A stretch of DNA of 14,458 nt, from NCBI GenBank assembly GCA_002492045.1, contig DKXC01000025.1:1-14458 (forward strand). Reading direction: 5' to 3'. Shown here in pieces: positions 1 to 7,383 of the stretch (its first letter is position 1; every line of letters begins with the position of its first letter). The position numbers were made by a program, and so were the translations under genes. Source of the stretch: Micrococcaceae bacterium UBA7136. Lineage in GTDB: Bacteria; Actinomycetota; Actinomycetes; Actinomycetales; Micrococcaceae. The notes beneath the pieces were generated by a model. It was not told where the DNA came from, searched no databases, and was given only the letters and a program-made list of their open reading frames with translations.

Positions 1-30
1 GGTTACCCCTTATGAATAAGCCTCTATCAA

Positions 31-381
31 TTAGAAGAAGTTCCCTCCTTCTCGGTCTTTTTCATCGACCAAGAAAACTGCTAACAGAAAACAGAGAACC
101 ATGAATATAAAACTGCCGTAATAGAAAATTATTTCTTCATCAGAAAATACTCTCATCACTCCGGCACAGGTATAAGATTCAAGATCGAAAGGGACACTTC
201 CATAAGTATGCCTCAACTCCTTTTCCGAAGTTATAGATGAAAATCCACTTTTATCACAAAATAGGATTAAAGACTCAGCCCTAAAGCGTACTATGTAATG
301 CTTCAGCCCCCAGATTATTAATGTAATAAACCCCATGCAAAAAGAGATTAAAGAAAGTTTTGATGACCTAGTCAACGTCAT
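31..381 (-). CDS. Small two-helix membrane protein, unrecognised
   Basis: A 116-residue protein that I do not recognise. It has a hydrophobic N-terminal segment (about residues 9-31), a polar central part of about 55 residues with two cysteines (C42 and C72), and a second hydrophobic segment (about 85-106) followed by a short charged tail. Two membrane helices with an exposed loop between them is the simplest reading. The gene lies 25 bp downstream of the lipoprotein gene on the same strand, so the two may be co-transcribed. The ATG at 381 sits only 2 nt after an AAGGAG sequence, which is tight. The TTG codon at 375 would have about 8 nt spacing and may be the true start. The gene is visibly AT-richer than the rest of the window and uses codons rare elsewhere here, such as TTA and ATA, which hints at acquired DNA. 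Confidence 0.55.
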   Translation of the reverse strand: MTLTRSSKLSLISFCMGFITLIIWGLKHYIVRFRAESLILFCDKSGFSSITSEKELRHTYGSVPFDLESYTCAGVMRVFSDEEIIFYYGSFIFMVLCFLLAVFLVDEKDREGGNFF

Positions 382-406
382 TTCTCCTTATGGACTGAGC
401 TTGAGT

Positions 407-931
407 TTAGATAGGCCCGGCGTAGCTCCAGCCAGCGTCCAGGCACTCCTGGGGAGGGGCAAAGAGGCGGCGGAGATTTTTCTGGCTCTGTTCTTTCACG
501 ATTTCAGGAGCTTCCTCGTACTGGGCCAAAAGCTTATCTTGCTCTACCCCAGGCGTAGGCTCGATCTTGCTTAAAATTTCCTCTGGAGTTGCTAAGGAAC
601 CGCCAAAGCACATAACCCCGGCATAAAGCACATAAATGTTTCCCTCAGCCTTGCCCCGCTGCACATCCTCAGCGTCCATATGTGGCCCCTGGCAGGGGTC
701 TATCTCGCCGTTGGGCTTTTTGGCCATCTTATCGGGGTTCAGAATGTAGGATGGCTCCTCAATAGGGTGGCAGTTATAGAGGTCGCTAGGGTCGCTCTGC
801 TCAGGAGTGTAGGAGGGCGGCGGCACTGTAATAGTCGTTGGGTCAGCCTCAGCCTTGGTTGACTGGGCGCCACAACCAGCCAAGAAGACAGCAGAGAGTA
901 AGAGAGGTAGACAGAAAAGCTTCCGCTTCAT
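407..931 (-). CDS. Secreted lipoprotein of unknown function
   Basis: A 174-residue predicted lipoprotein. The ATG at 931 was chosen over a longer reading frame that opens at 991. It is preceded by GGAAGG/GGAAAC at proper spacing, and it places a classic signal peptide at the very N-terminus: MKRK, a hydrophobic stretch, then the lipobox LAGC with the lipidated cysteine at residue 20. The mature part starts with a Thr/Pro-rich linker (about 30-48). It carries four further cysteines (54, 80, 108, 163), which could form two disulfides outside the membrane. I recognise no catalytic motif or named domain. The neighbours are the small membrane protein downstream and the thioredoxin-NHL gene upstream on the same strand. 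Surface anchoring is well supported; the function is not known. Confidence 0.8.
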   Translation of the reverse strand: MKRKLFCLPLLLSAVFLAGCGAQSTKAEADPTTITVPPPSYTPEQSDPSDLYNCHPIEEPSYILNPDKMAKKPNGEIDPCQGPHMDAEDVQRGKAEGNIYVLYAGVMCFGGSLATPEEILSKIEPTPGVEQDKLLAQYEEAPEIVKEQSQKNLRRLFAPPQECLDAGWSYAGPI

Positions 932-1014
932 CACGGTTTCCTTCCCTAAAGTAAAGGGCCAGGGCCAGCCCAAAACTGAGTTATAGAACACAGTCTAGGC
1001 TAGCCCCCCCTGCC

Positions 1015-1035
1015 TGTCTAGGAGTTTTTTAGACA
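1015..1035. repeat. Short inverted repeat between the thioredoxin-NHL gene and the lipoprotein gene
   Basis: TGTCTA (1015-1020) and TAGACA (1030-1035) are perfect 6-bp arms around a 9-nt spacer that holds a six-T run. It lies just past the stop codon of the thioredoxin-NHL gene (1047). In the minus-strand transcript the stem has A's in its loop and no U-tract after it, so it is at best a weak terminator. It could also be an operator for the lipoprotein gene. Confidence 0.3.
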
Positions 1036-1046
1036 ACTCACTCTAT

Positions 1047-2978
1047 CTAGCTAATACCCCGCAAATCCAGGGTCAGCTCCCGGCCGTCAGCCTCGTCCCC
1101 GGTCACCTGTACCGGCAGACCCCAATCCTGCTGATACAGATGGCAGGCCGCATGCTCAGGAATCTCGCCGCCTTCCTCCCCGTCGCAGGCAGCAGCCCGG
1201 GCCGTAATATGCAAAACAGCCTCCTTAATGAGCGGGTTAAAGACCAGGCGGCGAGTTAGCCCCTGCCCAGTACCGGCCCCCTCCAACAGGAAATCCTCGG
1301 GGCTAGAAGAAATCTTCAACTGGGTAGGATCCCCCCAACGAGTATCCAGCTTCTGACCGGTCGGGGCCTTAAAACTGACCCTAAAATCAAGCTCACCACC
1401 CGCAATCCGGGTAGCCTGCCGGGTCACCTGGGCCGCCCCCTCATCCACATGGGCCAGGGCATCAGGCAGGCCAATCCGCACCAGCCGGTGGGCGTTAGCC
1501 TCCACCACCAACAGGTAGACCTCCCCGTCCGGGCCGGTCTCAACCAGCAAATCTGAGGGCTCCTCAAAACCCCGATCCAGGGTGCTCAGCAGGCCAGTGG
1601 CAGGGTCAAAACGGCGGATAGCCCCGTTGTAGGTATCTGCCACCGCAATAGAACCATCCGGCAGCTCAGCCAGGCCCAGGCAGTGCTGCATGCGGGCCGA
1701 CTGCCGGTCACCGTCCACAAAACCGAAGTCGAAGAGACCCAGGCCAACAGCGGTCTCAACCCGCGCCTGCCCCTGATCAAAAACCAGTCGGCGCAGGGCG
1801 CTGGTCTCAGAATCAGCCACCCAAACTGAACCGTCTGCCGCCTCAATCAGGCCAGAAGACTGGGCAAACCAGGACTCCCCCACAGCCCCGTCCCGCAGGC
1901 CCTCAGCCCCGGTACCAGCAAAAACAGCCAGCTGGCCGTCAGCCGGGTCAAAAGAGAAAATCTGGTGGGTACCAGCCATAGCAATCAGGAAGGCCCCAGC
2001 CTGCCGTGAATAAACCAGGTCCCAGGGCGAGGACAGGGCCACCGTCAAGGGGTCGGCGCCGGGGGCAATAAAGTTGGGGTCCTGCCGGGCAGTCTGCCCA
2101 TCAATCAGCCGCTGAGCCCCGCTACCAGCCAGGGTGGTCACCTGCCCGTCAGCCAGGCGCAGGCCCCGAATCCGGTGATTGACCGAATCAGCCACCAGCA
2201 CATCAGCCCCCAGCTGCTCCCGCAACTCAACCGGAACCAGGGCCAGGCCCTGAGGCTCATTAAAGCGGGCGCTAGCAGCATCCCCATCAGCGTAGCCCTT
2301 CTGGGGTCCACCAAAAGTAGCTAGGGGGGTCTCCAAATCTGAGGCCAGCAGCACCAGACGGTGGCGGGCACTATCCGTCACCAGGTAGGTGCCCTCCTGA
2401 CCAGCCAAATCAGCAGGCAAAGCCAGGGCCTTACCGGGGAAGGCCAGTGGACCAGCAGGCTTAGGCCGAGGAACATAGGGGCCCTGCCCCCGGTGCAAGG
2501 TGCCCTTAGCCTCATGCTCAGCAACCAGCTCCCGCACCAGGGAGGTCAAGCCCTGCACATGCCCCTCCCCCGACAGGTGGGCCACAATATAGCCCTCAGG
2601 GTCAATAACCACCAGGGTAGGCCAGGCCCGGGCCGTGTAAGCCCCCCAGGTGGTCAGCTGGGGGTCGTCCAGCACCGGGTGGGTAATATCGTAGCGGTCA
2701 ACCGCCGCAGCCAGGGCGGCCGGGTCAGCCTCATGCTCAAACTTGGGTGAGTGGACGCCCACCGTCACCAGCACATCAGAGAACTCTTCTTCCAGGGGAC
2801 GCAGCTCGTCTAGCACGTGCAGGCAGTTCATGCAGCAGAAGGTCCAGAAATCTAGGATGACAATTTTGCCCCGCAGATCTGCCAGGGTCAGGTTCTTGTC
2901 GCCGGTGTTGAGCCAGCCTCGTCCTACCAGTTCTGAGGCCCGTACTCGGGTTTGGCTTGCGGCTGCATTGACTGCCAT
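1047..2978 (-). CDS. NHL-repeat protein with N-terminal thioredoxin-like domain (NHLRC2-like)
   Basis: A 643-residue protein of three parts. Residues about 13-165 form a thioredoxin/TlpA-like fold containing FWTFCCMNCLHVLDEL (44-59), whose active-site-like pair is C49-x-x-C52 preceded by another Cys. Animal and bacterial NHLRC2 proteins have a similar CC[IM]NC motif. Residues about 175-530 hold repeated GxxxLPDG/VADSxNHRI-type units (for example VADSVNHRIRGL, VADSETSALRRL, VADTYNGAIRRF), typical of an NHL beta-propeller. The last 110 residues or so are a beta-rich domain. No signal peptide is seen, so a cytoplasmic location is likely. The ATG at 2978 follows a GGGAGAG Shine-Dalgarno sequence. 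The biochemical role of bacterial members is poorly defined; a redox or scaffold function is inference. It faces the permease gene across a 433-bp divergent spacer. Confidence 0.88.
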   Translation of the reverse strand: MAVNAAASQTRVRASELVGRGWLNTGDKNLTLADLRGKIVILDFWTFCCMNCLHVLDELRPLEEEFSDVLVTVGVHSPKFEHEADPAALAAAVDRYDITHPVLDDPQLTTWGAYTARAWPTLVVIDPEGYIVAHLSGEGHVQGLTSLVRELVAEHEAKGTLHRGQGPYVPRPKPAGPLAFPGKALALPADLAGQEGTYLVTDSARHRLVLLASDLETPLATFGGPQKGYADGDAASARFNEPQGLALVPVELREQLGADVLVADSVNHRIRGLRLADGQVTTLAGSGAQRLIDGQTARQDPNFIAPGADPLTVALSSPWDLVYSRQAGAFLIAMAGTHQIFSFDPADGQLAVFAGTGAEGLRDGAVGESWFAQSSGLIEAADGSVWVADSETSALRRLVFDQGQARVETAVGLGLFDFGFVDGDRQSARMQHCLGLAELPDGSIAVADTYNGAIRRFDPATGLLSTLDRGFEEPSDLLVETGPDGEVYLLVVEANAHRLVRIGLPDALAHVDEGAAQVTRQATRIAGGELDFRVSFKAPTGQKLDTRWGDPTQLKISSSPEDFLLEGAGTGQGLTRRLVFNPLIKEAVLHITARAAACDGEEGGEIPEHAACHLYQQDWGLPVQVTGDEADGRELTLDLRGIS

Positions 2979-3035
2979 TTTCTCTCCCTGTGCTTCTTAA
3001 AGTTTGGTTGAGGGTTGTTCATCAGGTTAGGCGAA

Positions 3036-3175
3036 GGCATGCTCGCAGCGAAGCCGCTGACATCGATGGAGTTCGCGGGTGCGTTAGCACATAAGAGCGA
3101 ACGGAATCCACCGAAGGCGGGGCGTGAATCGCCGAGCCTTGCGAGGCGAGAGGGAGGCGGCGAGCGCAAGTCTGC
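3036..3175. repeat. CpG-rich, hairpin-rich intergenic block, possible dispersed repeat
   Basis: This block between the divergent thioredoxin-NHL and permease genes differs in base pattern from the T-rich sequence beside it. It contains GTTCGC (3071-3076) paired with GCGAAC (3097-3102), enclosing a second hairpin GTGC-GTTA-GCAC. Further on is CGCCG...CGGCG enclosing GCCT-TGCG-AGGC. Short overlapping ORFs run through it on both strands, but none has a convincing ribosome binding site. The layout is that of a small repeated intergenic element rather than a gene. Repetition cannot be shown from one copy. The rest of the 2979-3411 spacer holds nothing I can name apart from the ribosome binding sites. 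Confidence 0.35.
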
Positions 3176-3411
3176 CAGCCTAACCCGTCCTAACCCAACC
3201 TAATCCAGTGCCTCTAGCCTAACTTTCGGCCCTCTCCCCCGCATTTTCTGCCTCTTTTATTGCGGGCCCTACCGGCCGGGCCGTCACACTCGGTAATATT
3301 TCGTCATCTGGCTTGCTAGCTCTATGCTGTGGGAAGTTTTGACGGCCCCACCTGGTTGAGCTGGTGGGCCCTGCGCCTTCTCTTTATTTGACGTCCAGAA
3401 AGGGACCGACC

Positions 3412-4779
3412 ATGTCAGTGAGCAAGCCTAAGTCTGCTCCTTCCCAGGGGCAGCTGGCCCGCACCCTGGAGCCCCGCCACCTCTCTATGATTGCCCTGGG
3501 TGGGGCTATTGGGGCTGGCCTGCTGGTGGCCTCCTCAACAGCTATTGTGACTGCTGGCCCGGCGGTTATTCTGACCTACCTGCTGGCTGGCCTGGTGCTG
3601 CTGCTGATTATGCGGATGCTGGGTGAGATGTCTGCCCGCACCCCCGAGACCGGTTCTTTCTCGGTTTATGCTCGCCGTTTTATTGGCCCCTGGGCTGGTT
3701 TTTCGGTGGGCTGGCTTTACTGGTGGTTCTGGTCGGTGACGGTGGCTATTGAGGCGACGGCGGCCGCCCAGATTATGGCTTCCTGGTGGCCTGCCCTGCC
3801 CCAGTGGCTGTTGGCCCTAGCCTGTCTACTGGTTTTTGTGGGGCTTAACCTGATTTCTGTTCGCACCTACGGGGAGGCTGAGTTCTGGTTCTCTGCCATT
3901 AAGGTGGGGGCCATTGTGCTGCTGATTGTGCTGGGCCTGCTGGCGGTGCTGGGGCTGATTCCTAACGATACAGCGGCTTTTTCTAACTACTGGTCGGCTG
4001 GCGGTTTCTTCCCCCAGGGGCCGGGTGCTGTCTTTTCTGCCCTGCTGGCTGTTATTTTTTCTATGTTTGGGGCCGAGATCGCAACTCTAGCAGCTGGTGA
4101 GTCTAAGGATCCGGCGGCGGCTGTTACTAAGGCCGTGCGGTCAGTAATTTTTAGGGTGCTTTTCTTCTATGTTGGGTCTATTGCGGTGGTACTGCTGGTA
4201 GTGCCTTGGACCTCTATTACTAGCGGAGTTTCCCCCTTTGTGACCATGCTGGAGGCCCTCAATATTCCCTTTGCGGCCCTGGCCATGAACCTGGTGGTGC
4301 TTTCTGCCCTGCTTTCTTGCCTGAACGCTAGCCTCTATGCGGCGTCGCGTATGGTTTTTGCCCTGGCTGAGCAGGGGGACGCCCCGGCCTCCTTCTCGCT
4401 GATTAGTAGTAGCAAGGCCCCTCGGAACGCTATTCTTTTCTCTTCTTTGGTGGGTTTGGCCTCGGTGCTGCTCAACTATTTCATGCCGGAGCAGGTTTTT
4501 AGCCTGCTGGTTAATTCGACCGGTGCTACCGGTATTTTTGTTTGGATGATTGTGGCCCTTTCGCATCTGCGCAGCCGCCGGGTGCTGGAGGCGGAGTCGG
4601 TGCGGGGTCTACGGGCCTTTGGTTACCCCTGGGTTAATTATGGTCTGCTACTGGCCCTATCTGCCCTGCTGGTCTATATGGGGGTGACCCAGCAGCACCG
4701 GCTGGAGGTGCTGGTTTCTTCGGCCCTGGCCCTGGGCTTGTCCCTGCTGGGTCTTTACCGATCTAGGTCAGCTAACTAG
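3412..4779 (+). CDS. Amino-acid permease, APC superfamily
   Basis: A 455-residue integral membrane transporter with about 12 hydrophobic segments. It most likely imports an amino acid or GABA by proton symport. The N-terminal run RTLEPRHLSMIALGGAIGAG (residues 17-36) is the signature of the amino-acid transporter family that includes GabP, AnsP and ProY: a glycine-rich unwound first helix that contacts substrate. The GEMSARTPETGSFSVYA stretch (71-87) is also characteristic. Substrate cannot be fixed from sequence. The ATG at 3412 is preceded by AAAGGGA at good spacing. An in-frame GTG at 3364 would add 16 non-family residues before the signature and is less likely. The gene stands alone on the plus strand and ends 10 bp before a strong terminator hairpin. 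Confidence 0.93.
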   Translation: MSVSKPKSAPSQGQLARTLEPRHLSMIALGGAIGAGLLVASSTAIVTAGPAVILTYLLAGLVLLLIMRMLGEMSARTPETGSFSVYARRFIGPWAGFSVGWLYWWFWSVTVAIEATAAAQIMASWWPALPQWLLALACLLVFVGLNLISVRTYGEAEFWFSAIKVGAIVLLIVLGLLAVLGLIPNDTAAFSNYWSAGGFFPQGPGAVFSALLAVIFSMFGAEIATLAAGESKDPAAAVTKAVRSVIFRVLFFYVGSIAVVLLVVPWTSITSGVSPFVTMLEALNIPFAALAMNLVVLSALLSCLNASLYAASRMVFALAEQGDAPASFSLISSSKAPRNAILFSSLVGLASVLLNYFMPEQVFSLLVNSTGATGIFVWMIVALSHLRSRRVLEAESVRGLRAFGYPWVNYGLLLALSALLVYMGVTQQHRLEVLVSSALALGLSLLGLYRSRSAN

Positions 4780-4788
4780 TCGGCCAAG

Positions 4789-4835
4789 TGGGGGACAAGG
4801 CCAGCCCAGCCTTGTCCCCCATCTGCCAGATTTTT
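4789..4835 (+). terminator. Rho-independent terminator of the permease gene
   Basis: A 13-bp perfect stem, TGGGGGACAAGGC (4789-4801) with GCCTTGTCCCCCA (4809-4821), closes a 7-nt loop just after the permease stop. A TTTTT run follows at 4831-4835, about 9 nt past the stem, which is a little far but acceptable. Confidence 0.75.
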
Positions 4836-4952
4836 GTCCCCTCTTCTTCTGATTTTGCCTTTTACTAGGCCAAACATAGGCTTATTTCAGGAAAGGCTCC
4901 TAGGATAGAAGGCATATTCTTTCCCTATCCAGCAAGATGAGGAGCATCAAAT

Positions 4953-5102
4953 ATGAGCCAGAACCAGACCAGCACTTCCCCCATGTTCGAGAAGATCGCT
5001 CAGATTTCTGCCCGCCTTGAGTCCCTCAAGAGCCCCCTCCAGGCCCCCAAGCGTGCAGCCCAGATCACTGAGGCCCAGCCCCAGGTGCGTCAGGCAGCCT
5101 AA
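4953..5102 (+). CDS. 49-residue protein of unknown function
   Basis: A short gene that I do not recognise but that is well framed. A GAGGAG Shine-Dalgarno sequence (4939-4944) sits 8 nt before the ATG. The frame is open for 49 codons using this genome's favoured codons (CAG, GCC, CTC, AAG), and a clear terminator follows the TAA by 23 nt. The permease terminator lies upstream, so the gene probably has its own promoter in 4836-4938. A TAGGAT hexamer at 4901-4906 could be a -10, but no good -35 is visible. The product has a Ser/Thr/Gln-rich start, then MFEKIAQISARLESLKSPLQ (residues 11-30), which would form an amphipathic helix, and a basic, Gln/Ala-rich tail. No signal peptide or membrane segment is seen. 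The CtaG-fusion gene converges on it. A non-coding RNA is the alternative. Confidence 0.6.
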   Translation: MSQNQTSTSPMFEKIAQISARLESLKSPLQAPKRAAQITEAQPQVRQAA

Positions 5103-5125
5103 GGCCCTGCCCCCAAGACTTCTTG

Positions 5126-5164
5126 AGAGCCCGCTACTTCCCCACGCTAGCGGGCTCTTTCTTT
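5126..5164 (+). terminator. Rho-independent terminator of the small gene, overlapping the end of the convergent CtaG gene
   Basis: AGAGCCCGCTA (5126-5136) pairs perfectly with TAGCGGGCTCT (5148-5158) around an 11-nt loop, followed by a T-rich tract ending near 5164 on the plus strand. The stop codon of the minus-strand CopD-CtaG gene (5147-5149) falls inside the hairpin. On the minus strand there is no T-run, so it would end that transcript less efficiently. Confidence 0.8.
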
Positions 5165-7342
5165 ACCCTCGTTGAGGCCAGCTAGCATCTGATTGTAGGC
5201 TTCCAGGTCGGCGTCCCCATCCCGTTCAGCCTGCCGGTCTAGGCGGCGCTGCACCTTCTTGTCGTCCATAGACCACTGGACGGCCACAGCCACCGCGATG
5301 ACCATGGTGGGAATCTCGCCGATACCCCACATGAGGGCTCCGCCCAGCTGCTGATCCTCAATGGCGCTCAGGCCCCAGGGGCGGCCCAGGTTACCAAACC
5401 AGGAGGCCTGAAGCAGGGTATTCATCTGCATAATGGCGATCCCAACGAAGGCGTGGTAGCCCAGGGTAGCAATAATCATGATCAGCCGCATGGGGTAGGC
5501 CGGACGGTGAGGAATAGGGTCAATACCAATCAGAACCAGGCTAAAAATGTAGCCGGTGATCAGGAAGTGAATCAGCATGAACTCGTGACCCACATGGTAG
5601 CGCAGCATAATCCCAAAGAGGGGGGTGAAATAGACCAGGACGATAGACCCGGCAAAGTTGACGGCCGCAAAGATGGGGTGGGTGATGACCTTAGACCAGC
5701 CGGAGTGAACCAGCCGCAGGATCCATTCGCGGGGGCCGCGAGTGCCGTCCTGACGGGGCTCTAGGGCCCGTAGAATCAGGGTGATGGGGGCACTCAGCAC
5801 CAGGAAGATGGGGCAGACCATGGTCAGGAGCATGTGCTCTACCATGTGGGCCGAGAAAAGCACCCTGGCGTAGACGGTCAAGGCCCCACAGGTGATGTAG
5901 AGCAGCACAAAAAGACCGAAATACCAGGAGAGCAGGCGGCCAATAGGCCAGGAGCCACCGGCCCGACGCACCTTAAGGTAGGACCAGAGGTAGGCGAAGG
6001 CCGCCAGGGAAATAAAGGCCACCCAGAACCAGTCAAAGCGCCACTGGGTCAGCCATTCAGTCAGGTGAGGCTCTGGCGGCATATCGTACCAGGTGATGAT
6101 GCGGACCGGTTCGGCGTTAGCTTCTAGGGTTTCGGGGGCGGGCGGGGCCGTCCGCGAGAGGGTGACGGCCAGGCCACTGGTGGCACCCATAAGGATTAGT
6201 TCAGTAGCAATCACAGACCAGAGGGCCCGCGCCTGGCCCACCGCACCGGCTTCCAGGGCTGGTAGCAGCCGCAGCCGGTGGAGGGCACCCAGCCCACCCA
6301 GGACCAGGGTCAGGGTCAGCTTGGCCAGCACCAGGGCCCCATAGCTGGTGGTCAAGAGTTCACTCAGATTGTTGAGCCGCACCAGGGAGTTAATAACCCC
6401 AGAGAGGGTCAGCAGAATAAAACCGCCCAGGGCCAGGGCCGAGTAGCGGCGCAGCACCGCCAACACCAGGGGCACCCGCCGTCCGCTGGCGCTGGCCTGG
6501 CCCCGGTTGCTTTCGGGTAGGGTGCCGGTACCCGCCTGCGGCCCGGTCAGGGCCCCAGAAATATAGGTCAGAGTCAGTAGGCCCCCCACCCAGAGCACCG
6601 TGCCCAGCAGATGCAGGCCCAAGGAGTTCACCGCCCCCATATGGTCGTTACCACCCGAGGAATGGCCACCCAGGGCCATATCAATCAGGCCCACCAGGCC
6701 CAGGCCCAGGGTCAGCAGCAGGCCGGTCAGGGAGCGGACAGCAAAAACCAGGGTAGAGACCGTGGCCGCCACAATCACCGTGGTAGCTTCCTGCTTACCC
6801 GAATCAATGGTGCTGATGTAGCTGACCAGCTCTGAGGTGTAGTTGTTGGAGGCCGAGGGGGCCCGGCCCGAAATATCGGCGTAGCTGAGCACCAGAATAG
6901 CGATAGCCGCGATAGTCCAGGTGACGGCTGAGGCTGAGGCCAATTGCAGGCAGGCGGTAAAGGCCGGATGCTCAGTGCGGTCCAGGTTCTTCACCCGCTG
7001 CTCAGCGCTGGTGGCGTGGGCCATGTTGATGCGGGAGCGTCCCTGGGCTGAGTCCAGGAAGCGGGGCACAATAGCTATCGCAAAGACCAGGGCCCCCAGG
7101 GTGGCGGTCATGGCCGTGTTATGGATGACCTCAAAGACTGGCAGGCCCCAGCGCACCAGGGGGCCGGCGTCCACCAGCTCTGTGCCCTGGTTACTGCCAC
7201 CCACTAGCAGGGTCAGCAGCAGGGTGGCCAGGGCGGCTGCCGGGAAGGCCCAAATCCAGGTGGCGGGCAGGTAGCTTCCCTGCGGCTTGCCCCTCTGCGG
7301 GCTGCTGGTCTCTGCTGGCGTCCTTGTCATCTGACCTGCCAT
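5147..7342 (-). CDS. CopD-CtaG fusion: copper import/resistance domain joined to cytochrome c oxidase assembly domain
   Basis: A 731-residue polytopic membrane protein. The N-terminal half (about 28-400) is a CopD-type domain with many helices and a His-containing helix, HLLGTVLWVGG (244-254). CopD proteins are thought to pass copper across the membrane. The C-terminal half (about 430-700) is a caa3-type CtaG domain with HMVEHMLL (499-506), whose paired histidines are typical of the family, plus HEFMLIHF (586-593) and YHAF (629-632). CtaG helps insert copper into haem-copper oxidases. The tail (700-731) is polar and likely cytoplasmic. The fusion is a common actinobacterial arrangement. It is the last gene of the copper cluster, 41 bp after the DyP gene. 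The start at 7342 has AAGGA only 3 nt upstream; the ATG four codons in (7330) is possible too. Confidence 0.92.
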   Translation of the reverse strand: MAGQMTRTPAETSSPQRGKPQGSYLPATWIWAFPAAALATLLLTLLVGGSNQGTELVDAGPLVRWGLPVFEVIHNTAMTATLGALVFAIAIVPRFLDSAQGRSRINMAHATSAEQRVKNLDRTEHPAFTACLQLASASAVTWTIAAIAILVLSYADISGRAPSASNNYTSELVSYISTIDSGKQEATTVIVAATVSTLVFAVRSLTGLLLTLGLGLVGLIDMALGGHSSGGNDHMGAVNSLGLHLLGTVLWVGGLLTLTYISGALTGPQAGTGTLPESNRGQASASGRRVPLVLAVLRRYSALALGGFILLTLSGVINSLVRLNNLSELLTTSYGALVLAKLTLTLVLGGLGALHRLRLLPALEAGAVGQARALWSVIATELILMGATSGLAVTLSRTAPPAPETLEANAEPVRIITWYDMPPEPHLTEWLTQWRFDWFWVAFISLAAFAYLWSYLKVRRAGGSWPIGRLLSWYFGLFVLLYITCGALTVYARVLFSAHMVEHMLLTMVCPIFLVLSAPITLILRALEPRQDGTRGPREWILRLVHSGWSKVITHPIFAAVNFAGSIVLVYFTPLFGIMLRYHVGHEFMLIHFLITGYIFSLVLIGIDPIPHRPAYPMRLIMIIATLGYHAFVGIAIMQMNTLLQASWFGNLGRPWGLSAIEDQQLGGALMWGIGEIPTMVIAVAVAVQWSMDDKKVQRRLDRQAERDGDADLEAYNQMLAGLNEGKERAR

Positions 7343-7383
7343 GATTCCTTGCTTTCTAGGCTAACTCGTCTGGTCTTAATGGT

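Noticed and set aside
2924..3203. Overlapping short ORFs on both strands in the thioredoxin-permease spacer
   Set aside because: No ribosome binding sites and mutual overlap. The minus-strand frame also runs into the true start of the thioredoxin-NHL gene. The sequence is better explained by a structured intergenic element.
3364..3411. GTG start extending the permease by 16 residues
   Set aside because: The ATG at 3412 has a good AAAGGGA site, and the added residues do not look like the family N-terminus.
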